A stretch of DNA of 53,162 bases from Nitrosomonadales bacterium (GCA_009886095.1 VFJL01000025.1:1-53162); one strand, 5' to 3'. Positions 17,908 to 28,880 are shown, numbered from the stretch's first letter. Translations and numbers: made by a program. The notes: generated by a model from the letters alone, not told the origin.

Positions 17908-19695
17908 TTATAGCCGTGTTTGCTCTTCCTGTTGTTGTAGTTCCCACATATGTGCATAGGTACCATTTGCCGCTAGCAACTCCCGATGACTGCCGCGCTC
18001 GATAATGCTGCCCTTATCCATTACCAGTATCTGATCGGCATCAGCAATGGTGGAGAGGCGGTGAGCGATAGTGAGTGTGGTGCGATTTGCGGCGATACGC
18101 TTCAGTTCTGCCTGTATGGCTTTCTCCGATTTTGAGTCCAGCGCCGAGGTGGCTTCATCAAAAATGAGAATCTTTGGTTTCTTCAGGATCGCTCGGGCAA
18201 TGGCAACGCGCTGTTTTTCCCCGCCAGAAAGTTTCAGTCCGCGCTCTCCCACAGTGGTCTCATATTTATCCGGCAAACTCTCAATGAAGTCGTGGATGTG
18301 CGCCGATCTTGCAGCTTCAAATACTTCCTCGCGGCCTGCGTCGGGGCGCCCATAGGCGATGTTGTAATAAATGCTATCGTTGAACAGCACTGTGTCCTGC
18401 GGAACGATACCAATGGCTGCCCGCAGGCTTTTCTGGGTAACATCACGGATATCTTGATCATTTATCAGAATACGGCCAGTGGTTACATCATAGAAGCGGA
18501 ACAGCAAGCGCGCCAACGTGGATTTGCCCGACCCGCTATGCCCAACCACTGCCACGTTGCATCCAGCGGGAATTTCGAAGTTCACATCAAATAGAATCTG
18601 GCGATTGGGATCGTAGCTGAAACTCACTTTTTCAAAGCGAATGGCTGCCTCCTCTGGAACGAGATCAATTGCGTCTGTCTTATCCTTGATCTCCTTGTTT
18701 TCTGCCAGCAGACTGAACATTTTTTCCATGTCTGCCAGTGAATGCTTGATTTCACGATAAACGAAGCCGAGGAAATGCAGCGGCATGTACAGTTGCAGCA
18801 TGAAAGCATTGACCAGTACCAAGTCACCCAGTGACATGGTGCCTTTAACCACACCGTCAGCCGCCAGCAGCATCAACAGAGTCACACCGATTGCAATAAT
18901 GGCGCTCTGGCCAGCGTTGAGTGCGGCGAGTGAAGTCTGGTTGTGCACGGCCGCAATTTCCCACTTTTGCATGTGCTCATCGTAGCGCCGCGCCTCCCAC
19001 GCTTCATTACCGAAATACTTTACCGTCTCATAATTCAACAGGCTATCAATGGCGCGGGTATTGGCTTTCGAATCCATATCGTTCATCGTGCGGCGGAAGA
19101 TCATGCGCCATTCGGTGATGAACAGGGTAAATGCAATGTAGGCCACCAGCGTTATGAAAATGATCACCGAGAACCAGACGTCATATCTGGAAAGAAGAAT
19201 TGCCGCTACCAGACCGATTTCCAGTAGTGTCGGCAGGATGTTGAATAGCATGAAATTGAGCAGGAAAGAAATGCCACGTGTGCCGCGTTCGATATCGCGC
19301 GACACTCCGCCGGTCTGGCGTTCCAGGTGAAAGCGCAGCGACAGTGCATGTAGATGCCCAAATACTCTGATGGCTACGCGCCGGATCGCCCGTTGCGTAA
19401 CCTTGGCAAATACTGCATCGCGTAATTCGCCGAACAGCGTGCTGCACAGGCGCAATGCTCCATACCCCACCAGCAGCAGTACCGGCAGCACCAGCATGGC
19501 CCGCGGTTGGTCGAGAGCATCGACGATTTCTTTCAGCACCAGAGGTACTGCAACGCTGGCAAGTTTGGCTATCAGTAGCAGTATTAATGCCAATGCTACT
19601 CTGCCCTTGAATTCCAATAAATAAGGCAGCAGGGTGCGAATGGTTTGCCAGTCGTTGCGACTGGGTGCAGGTTTCTCCAAACGGGTAGGGCGCAT
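17908..19695 (-). CDS. Atm1-type ABC exporter (half transporter)
   Basis: 595 residues: an N-terminal membrane domain with six helices (about 30-310), then a nucleotide-binding domain with Walker A GHSGSGKST (385-393), signature LSGGEKQR (489-496) and Walker B ILIFDEA (509-515). The membrane domain carries the NYETVKYFGNE block typical of the Atm1/HMT1 subgroup, whose members export glutathione-linked metals or sulfur species and help iron-sulfur or heavy-metal handling. It works as a homodimer in the inner membrane. Monocistronic; a broken small gene lies divergently upstream. Confidence 0.92.
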   Translation of the reverse strand: MRPTRLEKPAPSRNDWQTIRTLLPYLLEFKGRVALALILLLIAKLASVAVPLVLKEIVDALDQPRAMLVLPVLLLVGYGALRLCSTLFGELRDAVFAKVTQRAIRRVAIRVFGHLHALSLRFHLERQTGGVSRDIERGTRGISFLLNFMLFNILPTLLEIGLVAAILLSRYDVWFSVIIFITLVAYIAFTLFITEWRMIFRRTMNDMDSKANTRAIDSLLNYETVKYFGNEAWEARRYDEHMQKWEIAAVHNQTSLAALNAGQSAIIAIGVTLLMLLAADGVVKGTMSLGDLVLVNAFMLQLYMPLHFLGFVYREIKHSLADMEKMFSLLAENKEIKDKTDAIDLVPEEAAIRFEKVSFSYDPNRQILFDVNFEIPAGCNVAVVGHSGSGKSTLARLLFRFYDVTTGRILINDQDIRDVTQKSLRAAIGIVPQDTVLFNDSIYYNIAYGRPDAGREEVFEAARSAHIHDFIESLPDKYETTVGERGLKLSGGEKQRVAIARAILKKPKILIFDEATSALDSKSEKAIQAELKRIAANRTTLTIAHRLSTIADADQILVMDKGSIIERGSHRELLAANGTYAHMWELQQQEEQTRL

Positions 19696-19796
19696 CAGTT
19701 CATTTCCGGGAAAGAGTTTTAGGACGCTTGGGTATACCGGTTCCTTGCATAGCGCTATACAACTTGCACGACCAGCTTTCCGAAGGACCGGTAAGA

Positions 19797-20019
19797 ATGG
19801 AGATCACCTGCTATCGCGACCAGGAAGTCAGCCATGAGCCCGGCTATTTACCTGCCGTCAACCACAACCTGGCACGATGCGATACTTGACATGGATATAG
19901 AGAAATTCATGTTTATGGATGGCGAGTGCAAATGCTGGATTGATACCGCGTGGCGCAATTTTCGACCCGGAGCGCGTATCTCCCGCGATCAGCCAGTAGA
20001 GCACGACGCACTATACTAG
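19797..20019 (+). pseudogene. Broken copy of the small protein gene at 23025
   Basis: Starts like the intact gene (MEITCYRDQEVSHE) but hits a stop after 30 codons. Compared with the intact copy, about 60 bases are missing in the middle and the frame has shifted. The other part, from DMDIEKFMFMDGECKCW to the end, then matches residues 52-93 of the intact protein in another frame. The homology includes about 65 bases upstream of the ATG, so promoter and gene were duplicated together. The 3' end is lost where it runs nine bases into the purK stop. Confidence 0.85.
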
Positions 20020-21138
20020 CGACTGTTTGATTTCCAGCGCCAGCCGCAACGCGGCTTCAGTGGTTTCGGCGAGCACGGTATAGTGACCCATTTTCCGGCC
20101 AGGCCGGGCTGCGTGTTTGCCGTATAAATGCAGTTTGACGGCAGGGTGCCGCAATACCTCTTCCCACTTCGGTTCTCCTCGCCACCACAAATCGCCCAAC
20201 AAATTTACCATCACCGCAGCTCCCTGCATCGCGGTAGTGCCAAGCGGTAGGCCACAGAGTACTCGCACTTGTTGTTCGAACTGGGAGGTAACGCACGCAT
20301 CCAGCGTGTAATGACCACTGTTATGCGGGCGCGGTGCGATCTCATTTACCAGTAGGCAGCCATCAGCCAGCACAAAAAATTCCACGCATAACACGCCATG
20401 GTAGTCGAGCTTCCCAGCGATGCGAACTGCGATTTCGCGCGCATTTTGAACAATCTCCGGCGACACTCTAGCTGGAATAATGCTGACATCAAGAATGCCA
20501 TGCCGATGATGGTTTTCCGCTGCCGGGAATGCAGCCACCTCACCATCAAATCCGCGCGCCACCACGACCGAAACTTCGTTATCCAGCGGCAGCAGCTGTT
20601 CCAGCACGCACGGCCCCCGCTTCATGCTGGCGAATGCCGCATCAAGCTCCACCGCGTCGCTGATCAGCGCCTGGCCCTTGCCGTCATAACCGAGGCGGCT
20701 CACTTTTAGAATGCCGGGGAACAGCTCCGGATGCGTTTGCGGCAGTGCCTCACTGGAGTCCTGGACCACTGCAAACGGTGTGACCGCAAAACCATTGGCT
20801 GCCAGAAACTGTTTCTCCAGAATTCTATCCTGGGCGATGGCCACGCTGCCCGCAGGGGGGCTGACGACACAATGTTCGGCCAGAGTTCTAAGCGACTCTG
20901 CCGGCACGTTTTCGAATTCGGTGGTAACACCAGCGCAGGTGGAGGCCAGCTCACGCAAAGCATCGCTATCAAGGTAACTGGCTCGCACATGCCGGTCGGC
21001 CACGCTGCCCGCGGGACTGTCGCTAGCCGGATCCAGCACAGTGACGCGGTAGCCCATGCTTTGCGCCGCCATGGCGAACATGCGTCCGAGCTGGCCGCCA
21101 CCCAGGAGGCCCAGCATCGCTCCTGGCATGATGCTCAT
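20011..21138 (-). CDS. purK: 5-(carboxyamino)imidazole ribonucleotide synthase
   Basis: 375 residues of the ATP-grasp purine enzyme that carboxylates AIR with ATP and bicarbonate. Seen: N-terminal [12 protein letters not shown], the [16 protein letters not shown] loop, and [17 protein letters not shown] in the last third. Its ATG overlaps the purE stop by four bases, so the two-step conversion to CAIR is made from one coupled transcript. The 3' end overlaps the broken small gene by nine bases. Confidence 0.96.
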   Translation of the reverse strand: MSIMPGAMLGLLGGGQLGRMFAMAAQSMGYRVTVLDPASDSPAGSVADRHVRASYLDSDALRELASTCAGVTTEFENVPAESLRTLAEHCVVSPPAGSVAIAQDRILEKQFLAANGFAVTPFAVVQDSSEALPQTHPELFPGILKVSRLGYDGKGQALISDAVELDAAFASMKRGPCVLEQLLPLDNEVSVVVARGFDGEVAAFPAAENHHRHGILDVSIIPARVSPEIVQNAREIAVRIAGKLDYHGVLCVEFFVLADGCLLVNEIAPRPHNSGHYTLDACVTSQFEQQVRVLCGLPLGTTAMQGAAVMVNLLGDLWWRGEPKWEEVLRHPAVKLHLYGKHAARPGRKMGHYTVLAETTEAALRLALEIKQSLV

Positions 21139-21626
21139 AACTTTGGCAGTGTCATCGCCTTGACCTTTTCTGCCTGTATTTTGCGGAAGGCCTCAAGCTG
21201 TTCAACCATCGCCGGATCGGAGAGCGCCAGCAGGGCAATAGCAAACAAACCAGCGTTTGCCGCCCCCGCCTCGCCGATGGCGAAAGTGGCGACGGGAATG
21301 CCTTTGGGCATCTGTACGATGGAAAGAAGTGAATCGAGGCCTTGTAGCTGCCTGGAAGTGACCGGCACTCCCAGCACCGGTAGGATGGTTTTGGCAGCAA
21401 TCATCCCGGGGAGGTGTGCCGCACCACCGGCACCAGCGATAATGCATTTGAGTCCGCGCTCGATTGCGGTCTCCGCATACTCGAACATACGGTCTGGGGT
21501 GCGATGGGCGGAAACCACCTGAGTTTCATAAGGCACGCCAAAATCCTTCAATATACTCGCCGCATGCTGCATTACGTCCCAGTCGCTGTTGCTGCCCATG
21601 ATGATGCCGACTAACGGTGTTTTCAT
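21135..21626 (-). CDS. purE: N5-CAIR mutase
   Basis: 163 residues from ATG 21626, with a GAGG site seven bases upstream; the frame opens at 21716 but the extra 30 residues are not family-like. Class I Pur[14 protein letters not shown] substrate loop, [14 protein letters not shown] catalytic block with the conserved His, and [11 protein letters not shown]. Moves the carboxyl group from N5 to C4 of the imidazole ribonucleotide. Coupled to purK by a 4-base overlap; psiE lies 16 bases upstream. Confidence 0.96.
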   Translation of the reverse strand: MKTPLVGIIMGSNSDWDVMQHAASILKDFGVPYETQVVSAHRTPDRMFEYAETAIERGLKCIIAGAGGAAHLPGMIAAKTILPVLGVPVTSRQLQGLDSLLSIVQMPKGIPVATFAIGEAGAANAGLFAIALLALSDPAMVEQLEAFRKIQAEKVKAMTLPKL

Positions 21627-21642
21627 TTGACGCCTCGCTGGT

Positions 21643-22029
21643 TTAGTTGCGGAGATTGGTATCCTTGGAGGCTGATTTCTCCATATCCTCCAAATAGGGA
21701 TAACGCACATGTCCATAACGTATGACTAGTACCGCCAGCGCAACAAGCACTATCGAAGCGGATACGCCCAGCAGCCGGATATTGTCCATTTCCTTGATAT
21801 CCACAATCACATAGCGCGCCATCGCCACCATTGCGATATAAAGGGGAAATCGTACAGGCAGCTTGCCCGATTCGAAATACAACCCCACCATGGTCAGGAT
21901 CTCCAGGTAGAGAAACATCAGCAGCAAGTCCGCCAGAGTAACTCTAGCATTGTTGATCATCAGCATAGTTTCCTGGTAACCGGCGAATATCGTGGCGAGA
22001 GCAATAACAACTAACCCCCACGTCTTCAA
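21643..22029 (-). CDS. psiE: PsiE family membrane protein
   Basis: 128 residues with about four hydrophobic segments and the family pattern [40 protein letters not shown]. PsiE is known as a phosphate-starvation-inducible inner membrane protein with no defined biochemical role. No pho box was recognised upstream. It lies 16 bases before purE and probably shares its transcript. Confidence 0.88.
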   Translation of the reverse strand: MKTWGLVVIALATIFAGYQETMLMINNARVTLADLLLMFLYLEILTMVGLYFESGKLPVRFPLYIAMVAMARYVIVDIKEMDNIRLLGVSASIVLVALAVLVIRYGHVRYPYLEDMEKSASKDTNLRN

Positions 22030-22186
22030 AGAAGTGCAGTGTTTGACGGGAATAACGGGCGGCGCATTGATTTGGTATTTTATTGTCAGGAATTGTCAGA
22101 GTAAGCAACCACCTATAATTTTACCTGTTCCGGATGATAATCCCATCACAAATGCAAATAGATACGATAACTGGATAGATCAGCTC

Positions 22187-22948
22187 CTAGCCATTCAACC
22201 TGATCAGCACCTCCACATCAGCCCATATCCTGCCATGCGTATTTCCCGCCAGCACGGTAAATGGTTGTGTCGGCTCACCCAGATCCGACAACACCAGCGC
22301 CGCGCCGCTGAAGTTCTGTCCGCAGGTATAGTCGCTAACCGTGATCAACGTGTCAAGGCCCGCTGCCAGCGCGGCTCTGAGTCCATTCTCCGAATCTTCC
22401 AGAGCGATGCAGTGCCGCGCCGGTAACCCAAGCTGTTGCAGCACCCACAGATAAATGTCCGGTGCAGGCTTTTTCTTTGGAACGATATCGCCGGCACCGA
22501 TTACGTCGAACCAGCTGGGAGAGTCTTCTCCCAAAGTGGATTTTAACAATGTGGTTACGTTTTCGGCTGTCGTGGTGGTAGCAATGGCAATTTTTATGTT
22601 TGCTGCGCGCAACTCATGGATCAGGCGGGTAACGCCGAGACGCAGCGGAATTCCGCCGCGTTCGAGCAAGGCTACAAAATACCTGGTTTTGGCTTGGTGC
22701 AAACCCGCAATCCAGTCATCCAGCCCGCTCCTGCTCAATTCGTCCGGGACATATTTCTCCAGGTAATGACGAATGCGTTCCTTGCCGCCGGTGATCGTCA
22801 GCAGCTCTCCATAAAGCTCGGCATCCCAGTCCCAGCCAAGACCAAACTCTGCGAATGCGGCATTGAAGGCAAGGCGATGGCCGTCACGCTCGGTATCAGC
22901 CAATGTACCATCAACGTCAAAGATCACCGCGCGTAATGAATTGTCCAT
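22187..22948 (-). CDS. cbbY: CbbY-like HAD phosphatase
   Basis: 253 residues of the haloacid dehalogenase family. The first motif FDVDGTLADTERDGHR carries nucleophile Asp11 and acid/base Asp13; TTTTAENV (motif II), the KKKPAPDIY lysine (motif III) and ALEDSENGL (motif IV) follow. The TERDGHR and DIYLWVL stretches are specific to CbbY. CbbY removes xylulose-1,5-bisphosphate, a misfire product that jams RuBisCO, so it is a repair enzyme for the neighbouring RuBisCO genes. It is divergent from the small gene at 23025. Confidence 0.93.
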   Translation of the reverse strand: MDNSLRAVIFDVDGTLADTERDGHRLAFNAAFAEFGLGWDWDAELYGELLTITGGKERIRHYLEKYVPDELSRSGLDDWIAGLHQAKTRYFVALLERGGIPLRLGVTRLIHELRAANIKIAIATTTTAENVTTLLKSTLGEDSPSWFDVIGAGDIVPKKKPAPDIYLWVLQQLGLPARHCIALEDSENGLRAALAAGLDTLITVSDYTCGQNFSGAALVLSDLGEPTQPFTVLAGNTHGRIWADVEVLIRLNG

Positions 22949-23024
22949 AAGAATTTTGGGTATACCTGTTCTTCACACATCGCTATACAATTTGCACAAC
23001 CAGCTTTCTGAAGGAACGACAAGA

Positions 23025-23432
23025 ATGGAAATCACCTGTTATCGCGACCAGGAAGTAAGCCATGAGTCCCGCTTTCTACCGGCCGCCACCTACAATCTGG
23101 CAATTACGCTGCTTGCCCGCAGTGAGACGCGCGACCTGTTTGTTCCCATTCGCGCGATGCAATACCTGGTCATTCTGGATACAGAAGAGTTCGTATTCCT
23201 GGACGGGGAGCGCAAATGCTGGATTGACATTGCCTGGCGCAACTTTCGATCCCAAGCGCGCACTTCCCTTGAGCAACCGGTAGAGTATGACGTCGTTTAT
23301 TACCGTCACGGCCAAGCGGCCATCATGGCACGTCTGCAAACAGAGTTTCCGCGTGCGCTGCAAGCTTTGGCCAGCAAAGCGAAGCTCGATGGTCCGGCGC
23401 GGGTAATCAAGTTTCCTGCACCTCGGGCTTAG
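23025..23432 (+). CDS. Small unknown protein, family member A
   Basis: 135 residues from ATG 23025 with an AGGA site nine bases upstream. No known domain was recognised. Conserved features shared with the protein at 25185-25547 are a beta-strand-like LVILDTEEFVFLDG and the block AWRNFRSQARTSLEQPVEYDVVYY. A broken copy sits at 19797. Cytosolic by composition. The stop overlaps the cbbN stop by three bases on the opposite strand. Its place beside cbbY and cbbN, with a relative inside the red RuBisCO cassette, suggests a link to carbon fixation, but no function can be given. Confidence 0.85.
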   Translation: MEITCYRDQEVSHESRFLPAATYNLAITLLARSETRDLFVPIRAMQYLVILDTEEFVFLDGERKCWIDIAWRNFRSQARTSLEQPVEYDVVYYRHGQAAIMARLQTEFPRALQALASKAKLDGPARVIKFPAPRA

Positions 23433-23731
23433 TCGTCTTCTCCCAGTTCCGCATCCCAGCCCTCACTCTTGGCGGAAACAACCGCCTGCGCATAGAGTTG
23501 TGCATGCCGCCGCTGCAGATCCTCCGGCAACCGGCTGGGCAGATGAGCATAGGGTTCCCAGGCGGCATATACCTGCTCATACAGGTTCTGCATTTGTGAC
23601 CCATCCCATCCGGCGCATGTTTCTGACTCAGGCAGAATACCGAACACCCAGGCATCGCGCACCATGCGTCCAAGGTGTGTCAGCCCCCCATTTTCGTCCT
23701 GGTCGATACCTGCATAATGTTGTTTCATCAT
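23429..23731 (-). CDS. cbbN: CbbN-like protein
   Basis: 100 residues, Trp- and Tyr-rich in the middle (MVRDAWVFGILPESE, YEQVYAAWEPYAHLPSRLPEDL) with an acidic end. In Nitrosomonas europaea a gene of this size, cbbN, is the last of cbbLSQON; I assign the symbol by position, size and the next point rather than by alignment. The ATG overlaps by four bases the stop of a relic of a cbbO gene, exactly as expected for a cbbO-cbbN junction. The complete cbbO is now 6.1 kb away. Function unknown. Confidence 0.65.
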   Translation of the reverse strand: MMKQHYAGIDQDENGGLTHLGRMVRDAWVFGILPESETCAGWDGSQMQNLYEQVYAAWEPYAHLPSRLPEDLQRRHAQLYAQAVVSAKSEGWDAELGEDD

Positions 23732-23793
23732 CGCGTCAGCCCCGCATAAAATACCGGCAACTTATCCGGCAATCGATTCACACGCACCCTCAT
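23728..23793 (-). pseudogene. Stub of a second cbbO (last ~20 codons)
   Basis: Reads VNRLPDKLPVFYAGLTR then stop, against VERLPEKLPLLYAGLTR at the end of the intact CbbO. The DNA differs at roughly a quarter of positions, mostly in ways that keep the protein similar, so it is an old or foreign copy rather than a fresh duplication. The frame closes just upstream. It is joined to cbbN by an ATGA overlap. Confidence 0.8.
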
Positions 23794-23800
23794 TCATAAG

Positions 23801-23887
23801 TCAGAATCCAGAAAAAAGTCTGCTGGAAAGCTCTATCGGCGTGTAATTTTCCTCTACTTGCAGGATGTCGTAGTGATAATGAGGCAT
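23801..23887 (-). CDS. 28-codon ORF after the aldolase, possibly a truncated gene
   Basis: ATG 23887 lies 13 bases after the aldolase stop, with a weak AGGCGG site. The peptide starts MPHYHYDILQVEENYTPIEL and ends after 28 codons, directly before the cbbO stub. It may be the N-terminal remnant of a gene cut at the recombination junction. Not recognised. Confidence 0.35.
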   Translation of the reverse strand: MPHYHYDILQVEENYTPIELSSRLFSGF

Positions 23888-23900
23888 GGGAACCGCCTAA

Positions 23901-25157
23901 TTATAAAGAATTTCCCCCATTGTAAATTATACGAGAGGAGATGGCGCTGGCTGATCCAGCCATATCTGGTATCACCGCAGGTTGGTTTGCAACAAAACTG
24001 ATGCTGATTTTATCATGTGTGATCGGCTGGAAGCATTGTTTGGTAAAGGTGCGATATTCGGGATGGGTGTGATAGTTCTCAATGACGTTGGCGTGCGCAA
24101 GTTGTACTAGCCAGCAGAAGCGGTATCGCGCTGGTTCGGCAATCGCCCAGCCAGCGAAAACGCGGCGTACACCGGGGATAACACTTAAAGACTTGTGTCC
24201 CTGCGCTATCATGGCTTCCACCTGTTGCGTACTCACGCCTTCAGTGTTATAGATGATGACATGCTCTACTGGCTGCCAAGGTCGGCACTGAACAAGAATC
24301 TCTGCGGCGCGTCCTGCTGACCCCCACAAGTGCATGCAGAGTTTAATCTGTTCGCGCAGGCTATCTCTGACACCGAGCATCGTTTCGATATAGCCTTTGC
24401 CAGTGTCGGGCTGCAGATTGGAGCGAATTGTCCTAGCAGCAATATCGGATAATTCGGTGTAACAGTTAATTTTAGCGATACCATTTAGAATCAATTTATG
24501 GTATTGCTCTTCAGTCAGTCCGCTACCGCCGTGCAGCACAAGCGGGATACCCAGCATGTCATTGATGCGTTTCAAGCGCCCAAAATCCAGTTTAGTGCGA
24601 CCTCGCTGGCGGCCATGTACCGTACCGATGGAGACCGCCAGACAGTCCACGCCCGTACGCTCGACGTATGCTTTGGCTTCTTCTGCTGCAGTGTAAACAC
24701 CCTCACCAGGGTATTTGGCTGCATTTTCACCCTCCCCACCGCCCACATACCCCAGCTCACCCTCTACGGCTGCGCCGCAGGCATGAGCCATATCTGCCAC
24801 ATGCCGGGTTTGAGTGATATTGACAGGAAATGACTCAAGCGAAGCATCCATCATCACGCTATTGCAACCGAGATTGATTGCGCGCACGGCGGAGGCATGA
24901 CTTGTCCCATGATCGGAATGGATGGCGACCGGTACCGTGGCATTACGTGCGGCATGTTCAACTGCTGGCATGATGAGCCCGAAGTCAAAATGCTCAAAGT
25001 GTGATTCAACAAGATTGAGAATGACGGGTGAGCGGCAGTGTTCTGCTGCCGTGACAATCGCCTCCAAAAAATCAAGATTTATTAAGCCGAATCCACCTAC
25101 CGCATAGTTATTATGGTAAGCATGATTCAGCATATCCCGCATATCCACGAGTGGCAT
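23901..25157 (-). CDS. Class II fructose/sedoheptulose-bisphosphate aldolase fused to a Dabb domain
   Basis: 418 residues. Residues 1-285 are a class II ketose-bisphosphate aldolase: HSDHG (80-84; Asp82 and zinc His83), GELGYVGGGEGE (133-144), zinc His181 in GTVHG and His209 in LHGGSGL. Residues about 296-388 form an extra domain that reads as a Dabb (stress-responsive alpha-beta barrel) ferredoxin-like fold: EHVIIYNTEGVS, VIPGVRRVFAGWAI and ENYHTHPEYRTFTKQ are typical of it. It would cleave or form fructose- and sedoheptulose-1,7-bisphosphate in the Calvin cycle. It lies downstream of red cbbX in the same direction, so it is probably in the red operon. The role of the Dabb part is unknown; dimerisation or a second, unlinked activity are possible. 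Confidence 0.88.
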   Translation of the reverse strand: MPLVDMRDMLNHAYHNNYAVGGFGLINLDFLEAIVTAAEHCRSPVILNLVESHFEHFDFGLIMPAVEHAARNATVPVAIHSDHGTSHASAVRAINLGCNSVMMDASLESFPVNITQTRHVADMAHACGAAVEGELGYVGGGEGENAAKYPGEGVYTAAEEAKAYVERTGVDCLAVSIGTVHGRQRGRTKLDFGRLKRINDMLGIPLVLHGGSGLTEEQYHKLILNGIAKINCYTELSDIAARTIRSNLQPDTGKGYIETMLGVRDSLREQIKLCMHLWGSAGRAAEILVQCRPWQPVEHVIIYNTEGVSTQQVEAMIAQGHKSLSVIPGVRRVFAGWAIAEPARYRFCWLVQLAHANVIENYHTHPEYRTFTKQCFQPITHDKISISFVANQPAVIPDMAGSASAISSRIIYNGGNSL

Positions 25158-25184
25158 GTTTTTCCCTATATCCTTTGCTGTGCT

Positions 25185-25547
25185 TTACACTTCTTCACAC
25201 CCATGAATTAAGAGCTGGTTGAGCGCTTGATGCAGGTCATCCAGTGCTGAGCCCATGATGAGACCAGCACAGTTATGATAAAGCCATAATTCACATGCGA
25301 CGGGCTGATACAGATTATTGCGCGCGTGAATTTGAAATTCGCGCCATGCCATTACCGGTTGGTCATCGGCAAAACTGTCAACACATAACCAGATGGCGCT
25401 GTTAAGGATTACTACCAAACCGCGATGCAGCGGCAGTGGTACACGCAAGGGGCTGCCTAGTCGCAACAAGGCGAGGCGTCCCCGGTTATAACAGGCCGCT
25501 TCAATCTTCTTGGGGAAAATGCGCAAGGGGTGAGTCAGCGTATCCAT
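25185..25547 (-). CDS. Small unknown protein, family member B
   Basis: 120 residues between cbbX and the aldolase, 27 bases from each. No known domain. It aligns by eye with the protein at 23025: LVVILNSAIWLCVD and AWREFQIHARNNLYQPVACELWLYH correspond to LVILDTEEFVFLDG and AWRNFRSQARTSLEQPVEYDVVYYRH, with conserved Ala-Trp-Arg, Phe, Ala-Arg, Gln-Pro-Val and Tyr positions. Co-transcription with red RuBisCO, its activase and the aldolase makes a role in red-type carbon fixation likely. Function unknown. Confidence 0.8.
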   Translation of the reverse strand: MDTLTHPLRIFPKKIEAACYNRGRLALLRLGSPLRVPLPLHRGLVVILNSAIWLCVDSFADDQPVMAWREFQIHARNNLYQPVACELWLYHNCAGLIMGSALDDLHQALNQLLIHGCEEV

Positions 25548-25574
25548 ACCAGTTACAGTGCCATCGTTCGCCTG

Positions 25575-26546
25575 TCATTTTTTTGTTTCCGTACCGGAAT
25601 TGGATTCACCATCGAGCTTGCTTTCGAGGAACACGCGGCTGGCTAGAATATCTTCCGCTTCAAGTGTCATGAGATCAATTTTGGCTAATGATTTCTTCGC
25701 TCCCTCGAACAAGCGATTGGCTTGGCGCAGCCGCGCCCGGTCCAGGGCGTTGCGAACCGAGCGGGCATTGGCGAAATGCTCCAGCTTCATGCGTAGCCGG
25801 ATATAATCACCGAAAGCTTTTTCGCCTTCAGGACTAAAGCGGTAATTCTGGGCCGCCAGCATCAGTCTGGCGATCGCAAGTAATTCATCTGCATCGTAAT
25901 CCGGGAAGTCGATGTGGTGCGCGATACGCGAACGCATGCCAGGATTGCTATGGAAGAACTTTTCCATCCTGTCTTTATAGCCGGCCAGGATCACGACTAG
26001 GTCATCGCGGTTATTCTCCATCGTTTGCAGCAGGATTTCTATGGATTCAGCGCCATAATCGCGTTCGTTCTCAGGTTTATAGAGGTAATAGGCCTCATCG
26101 ATAAACAGCACTCCCCCCATCGCTTTCTTCAGTACTTCTTTGGTCTTGGGGGCGGTATGGCCGATATATTGACCTACCAGATCGTCGCGGGTGACGGAAA
26201 CAAGGTGTCCTTCACGGACATAACCCAGGCGGTGTAAGATTTCGGCCATACGTAGCGCTACAGTAGTCTTGCCGGTACCAGGGTTGCCGGTAAAACACAT
26301 GTGTAGACTGGGTGCCCCGGCGGTCAGGCCCAATTTCTTGCGCACGCGGTCGACGAGCAATAGCGCCGCCGTCTCGCGGATGCGGGTTTTCACGGGTTTC
26401 AAGCCGATCAATTCACGATCAAGCTTATCCAGTACTTCCTTGATGTTGGAAGCGCGGAATTCTGCATCCAGATCAACCGGACTGCTATCGGAAGGGGTAA
26501 GTTCTTTCGTATGTTTTTTCACGTTTGATCCATACAATAAAGCCAT
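25575..26546 (-). CDS. cbbX: Red-type RuBisCO activase CbbX
   Basis: 323 residues from ATG 26546; the open frame begins earlier but the extension is Cys-rich and not family-like. AAA+ motor with Walker [10 protein letters not shown] (87-95), pore loop YIGHT (127-131) and Walker B VLFIDEA (146-152). CbbX hexamers pull the C-terminal tail of red-type CbbL to free sugar phosphates stuck in the active site, and are activated by RuBP. It follows red cbbS after a strong hairpin (26718-26745), which should lower its expression relative to the RuBisCO subunits. Confidence 0.96.
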   Translation of the reverse strand: MALLYGSNVKKHTKELTPSDSSPVDLDAEFRASNIKEVLDKLDRELIGLKPVKTRIRETAALLLVDRVRKKLGLTAGAPSLHMCFTGNPGTGKTTVALRMAEILHRLGYVREGHLVSVTRDDLVGQYIGHTAPKTKEVLKKAMGGVLFIDEAYYLYKPENERDYGAESIEILLQTMENNRDDLVVILAGYKDRMEKFFHSNPGMRSRIAHHIDFPDYDADELLAIARLMLAAQNYRFSPEGEKAFGDYIRLRMKLEHFANARSVRNALDRARLRQANRLFEGAKKSLAKIDLMTLEAEDILASRVFLESKLDGESNSGTETKK

Positions 26547-26717
26547 GCAAACTTCATTCGGGAAATCTATCAACCAAAATGACAGTTGTCTTGTGCTGGA
26601 AATCGGTTTTATGCAACAACAATACGGCAAATTCTTCGCCAGCAACAAAGAGCAGAAGGGGAGACGATAGAAGTCAATTTCCGTAACTCGTCAGTCTTCC
26701 TCCCACCCCAATCATTT

Positions 26718-26745
26718 CCCTTCCCCTTCAAGAAAAGGGGAAGGG
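26718..26745 (-). terminator. Hairpin between red cbbS and cbbX
   Basis: CCCTTCCCCTT (26718-26728) and AAGGGGAAGGG (26735-26745) pair perfectly over 11 bp around a 6-base loop, ten bases after the cbbS stop. There is no long T-run on the minus strand, so a partial terminator, or an RNA-protecting structure at the end of a cbbLS message, is more likely than a full stop. Confidence 0.75.
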
Positions 26746-26754
26746 AGTCCTTCG

Positions 26755-27189
26755 TTAATACCGCTCACCCTCCGGCTTGTCGGTCGCATAGGAGTGGATA
26801 GTGTAGCTAATACTTCGGCCTGCCCCTTCTTGGCGCACCACACCAAAGCCCGGCTCTGTCTTCGGCCGATTGACAATATATGACATAGTTGGGCTCTCCA
26901 CACCGCGCGTCGAGTTAAACGCGGTAACGCGGATATAGTGATTCGGGAAAGTCTTGCGGCAGCTGTTGATTTCCATCAGAATCCCCGCAGGGTCCTTCAG
27001 GTCAAACATCGGGTTGCCGAACATTTCCCAATAAGTATTGCGGGGATGTGGGTCATCGGTGTACTCGATACCTATCGCCCAGCCGTTCTTCAACGCATAT
27101 TTGATTTGCGCCGAGATTTGCTTGTCCGTCAGCGGGGGCAGGAAAGAGAACTGACCTTGCGTGACACGATTTCCTACATTGGTCATCAT
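26755..27189 (-). CDS. cbbS: RuBisCO small subunit, red-type (form IC)
   Basis: 144 residues. The C-terminal extension of about 30 residues (from the NRPKTEP region to the end) is the beta-hairpin extension that marks red-type small subunits; the green one at 33135 lacks it. Blocks FSFLPPLTDKQI, WAIGIEYTDDPHPRNTYWEMFG and the central PNHYIRV segment are typical. It assembles with red CbbL as L8S8. Starts 22 bases after the cbbL stop. Confidence 0.96.
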   Translation of the reverse strand: MMTNVGNRVTQGQFSFLPPLTDKQISAQIKYALKNGWAIGIEYTDDPHPRNTYWEMFGNPMFDLKDPAGILMEINSCRKTFPNHYIRVTAFNSTRGVESPTMSYIVNRPKTEPGFGVVRQEGAGRSISYTIHSYATDKPEGERY

Positions 27190-27211
27190 AATTATTTTCT
27201 CCTAAGTGTGA

Positions 27212-28842
<1,631 letters not shown>

Positions 28843-28880
28843 ATAGATAGACTAGTATCTATGGATAACAGGAGTGATTC

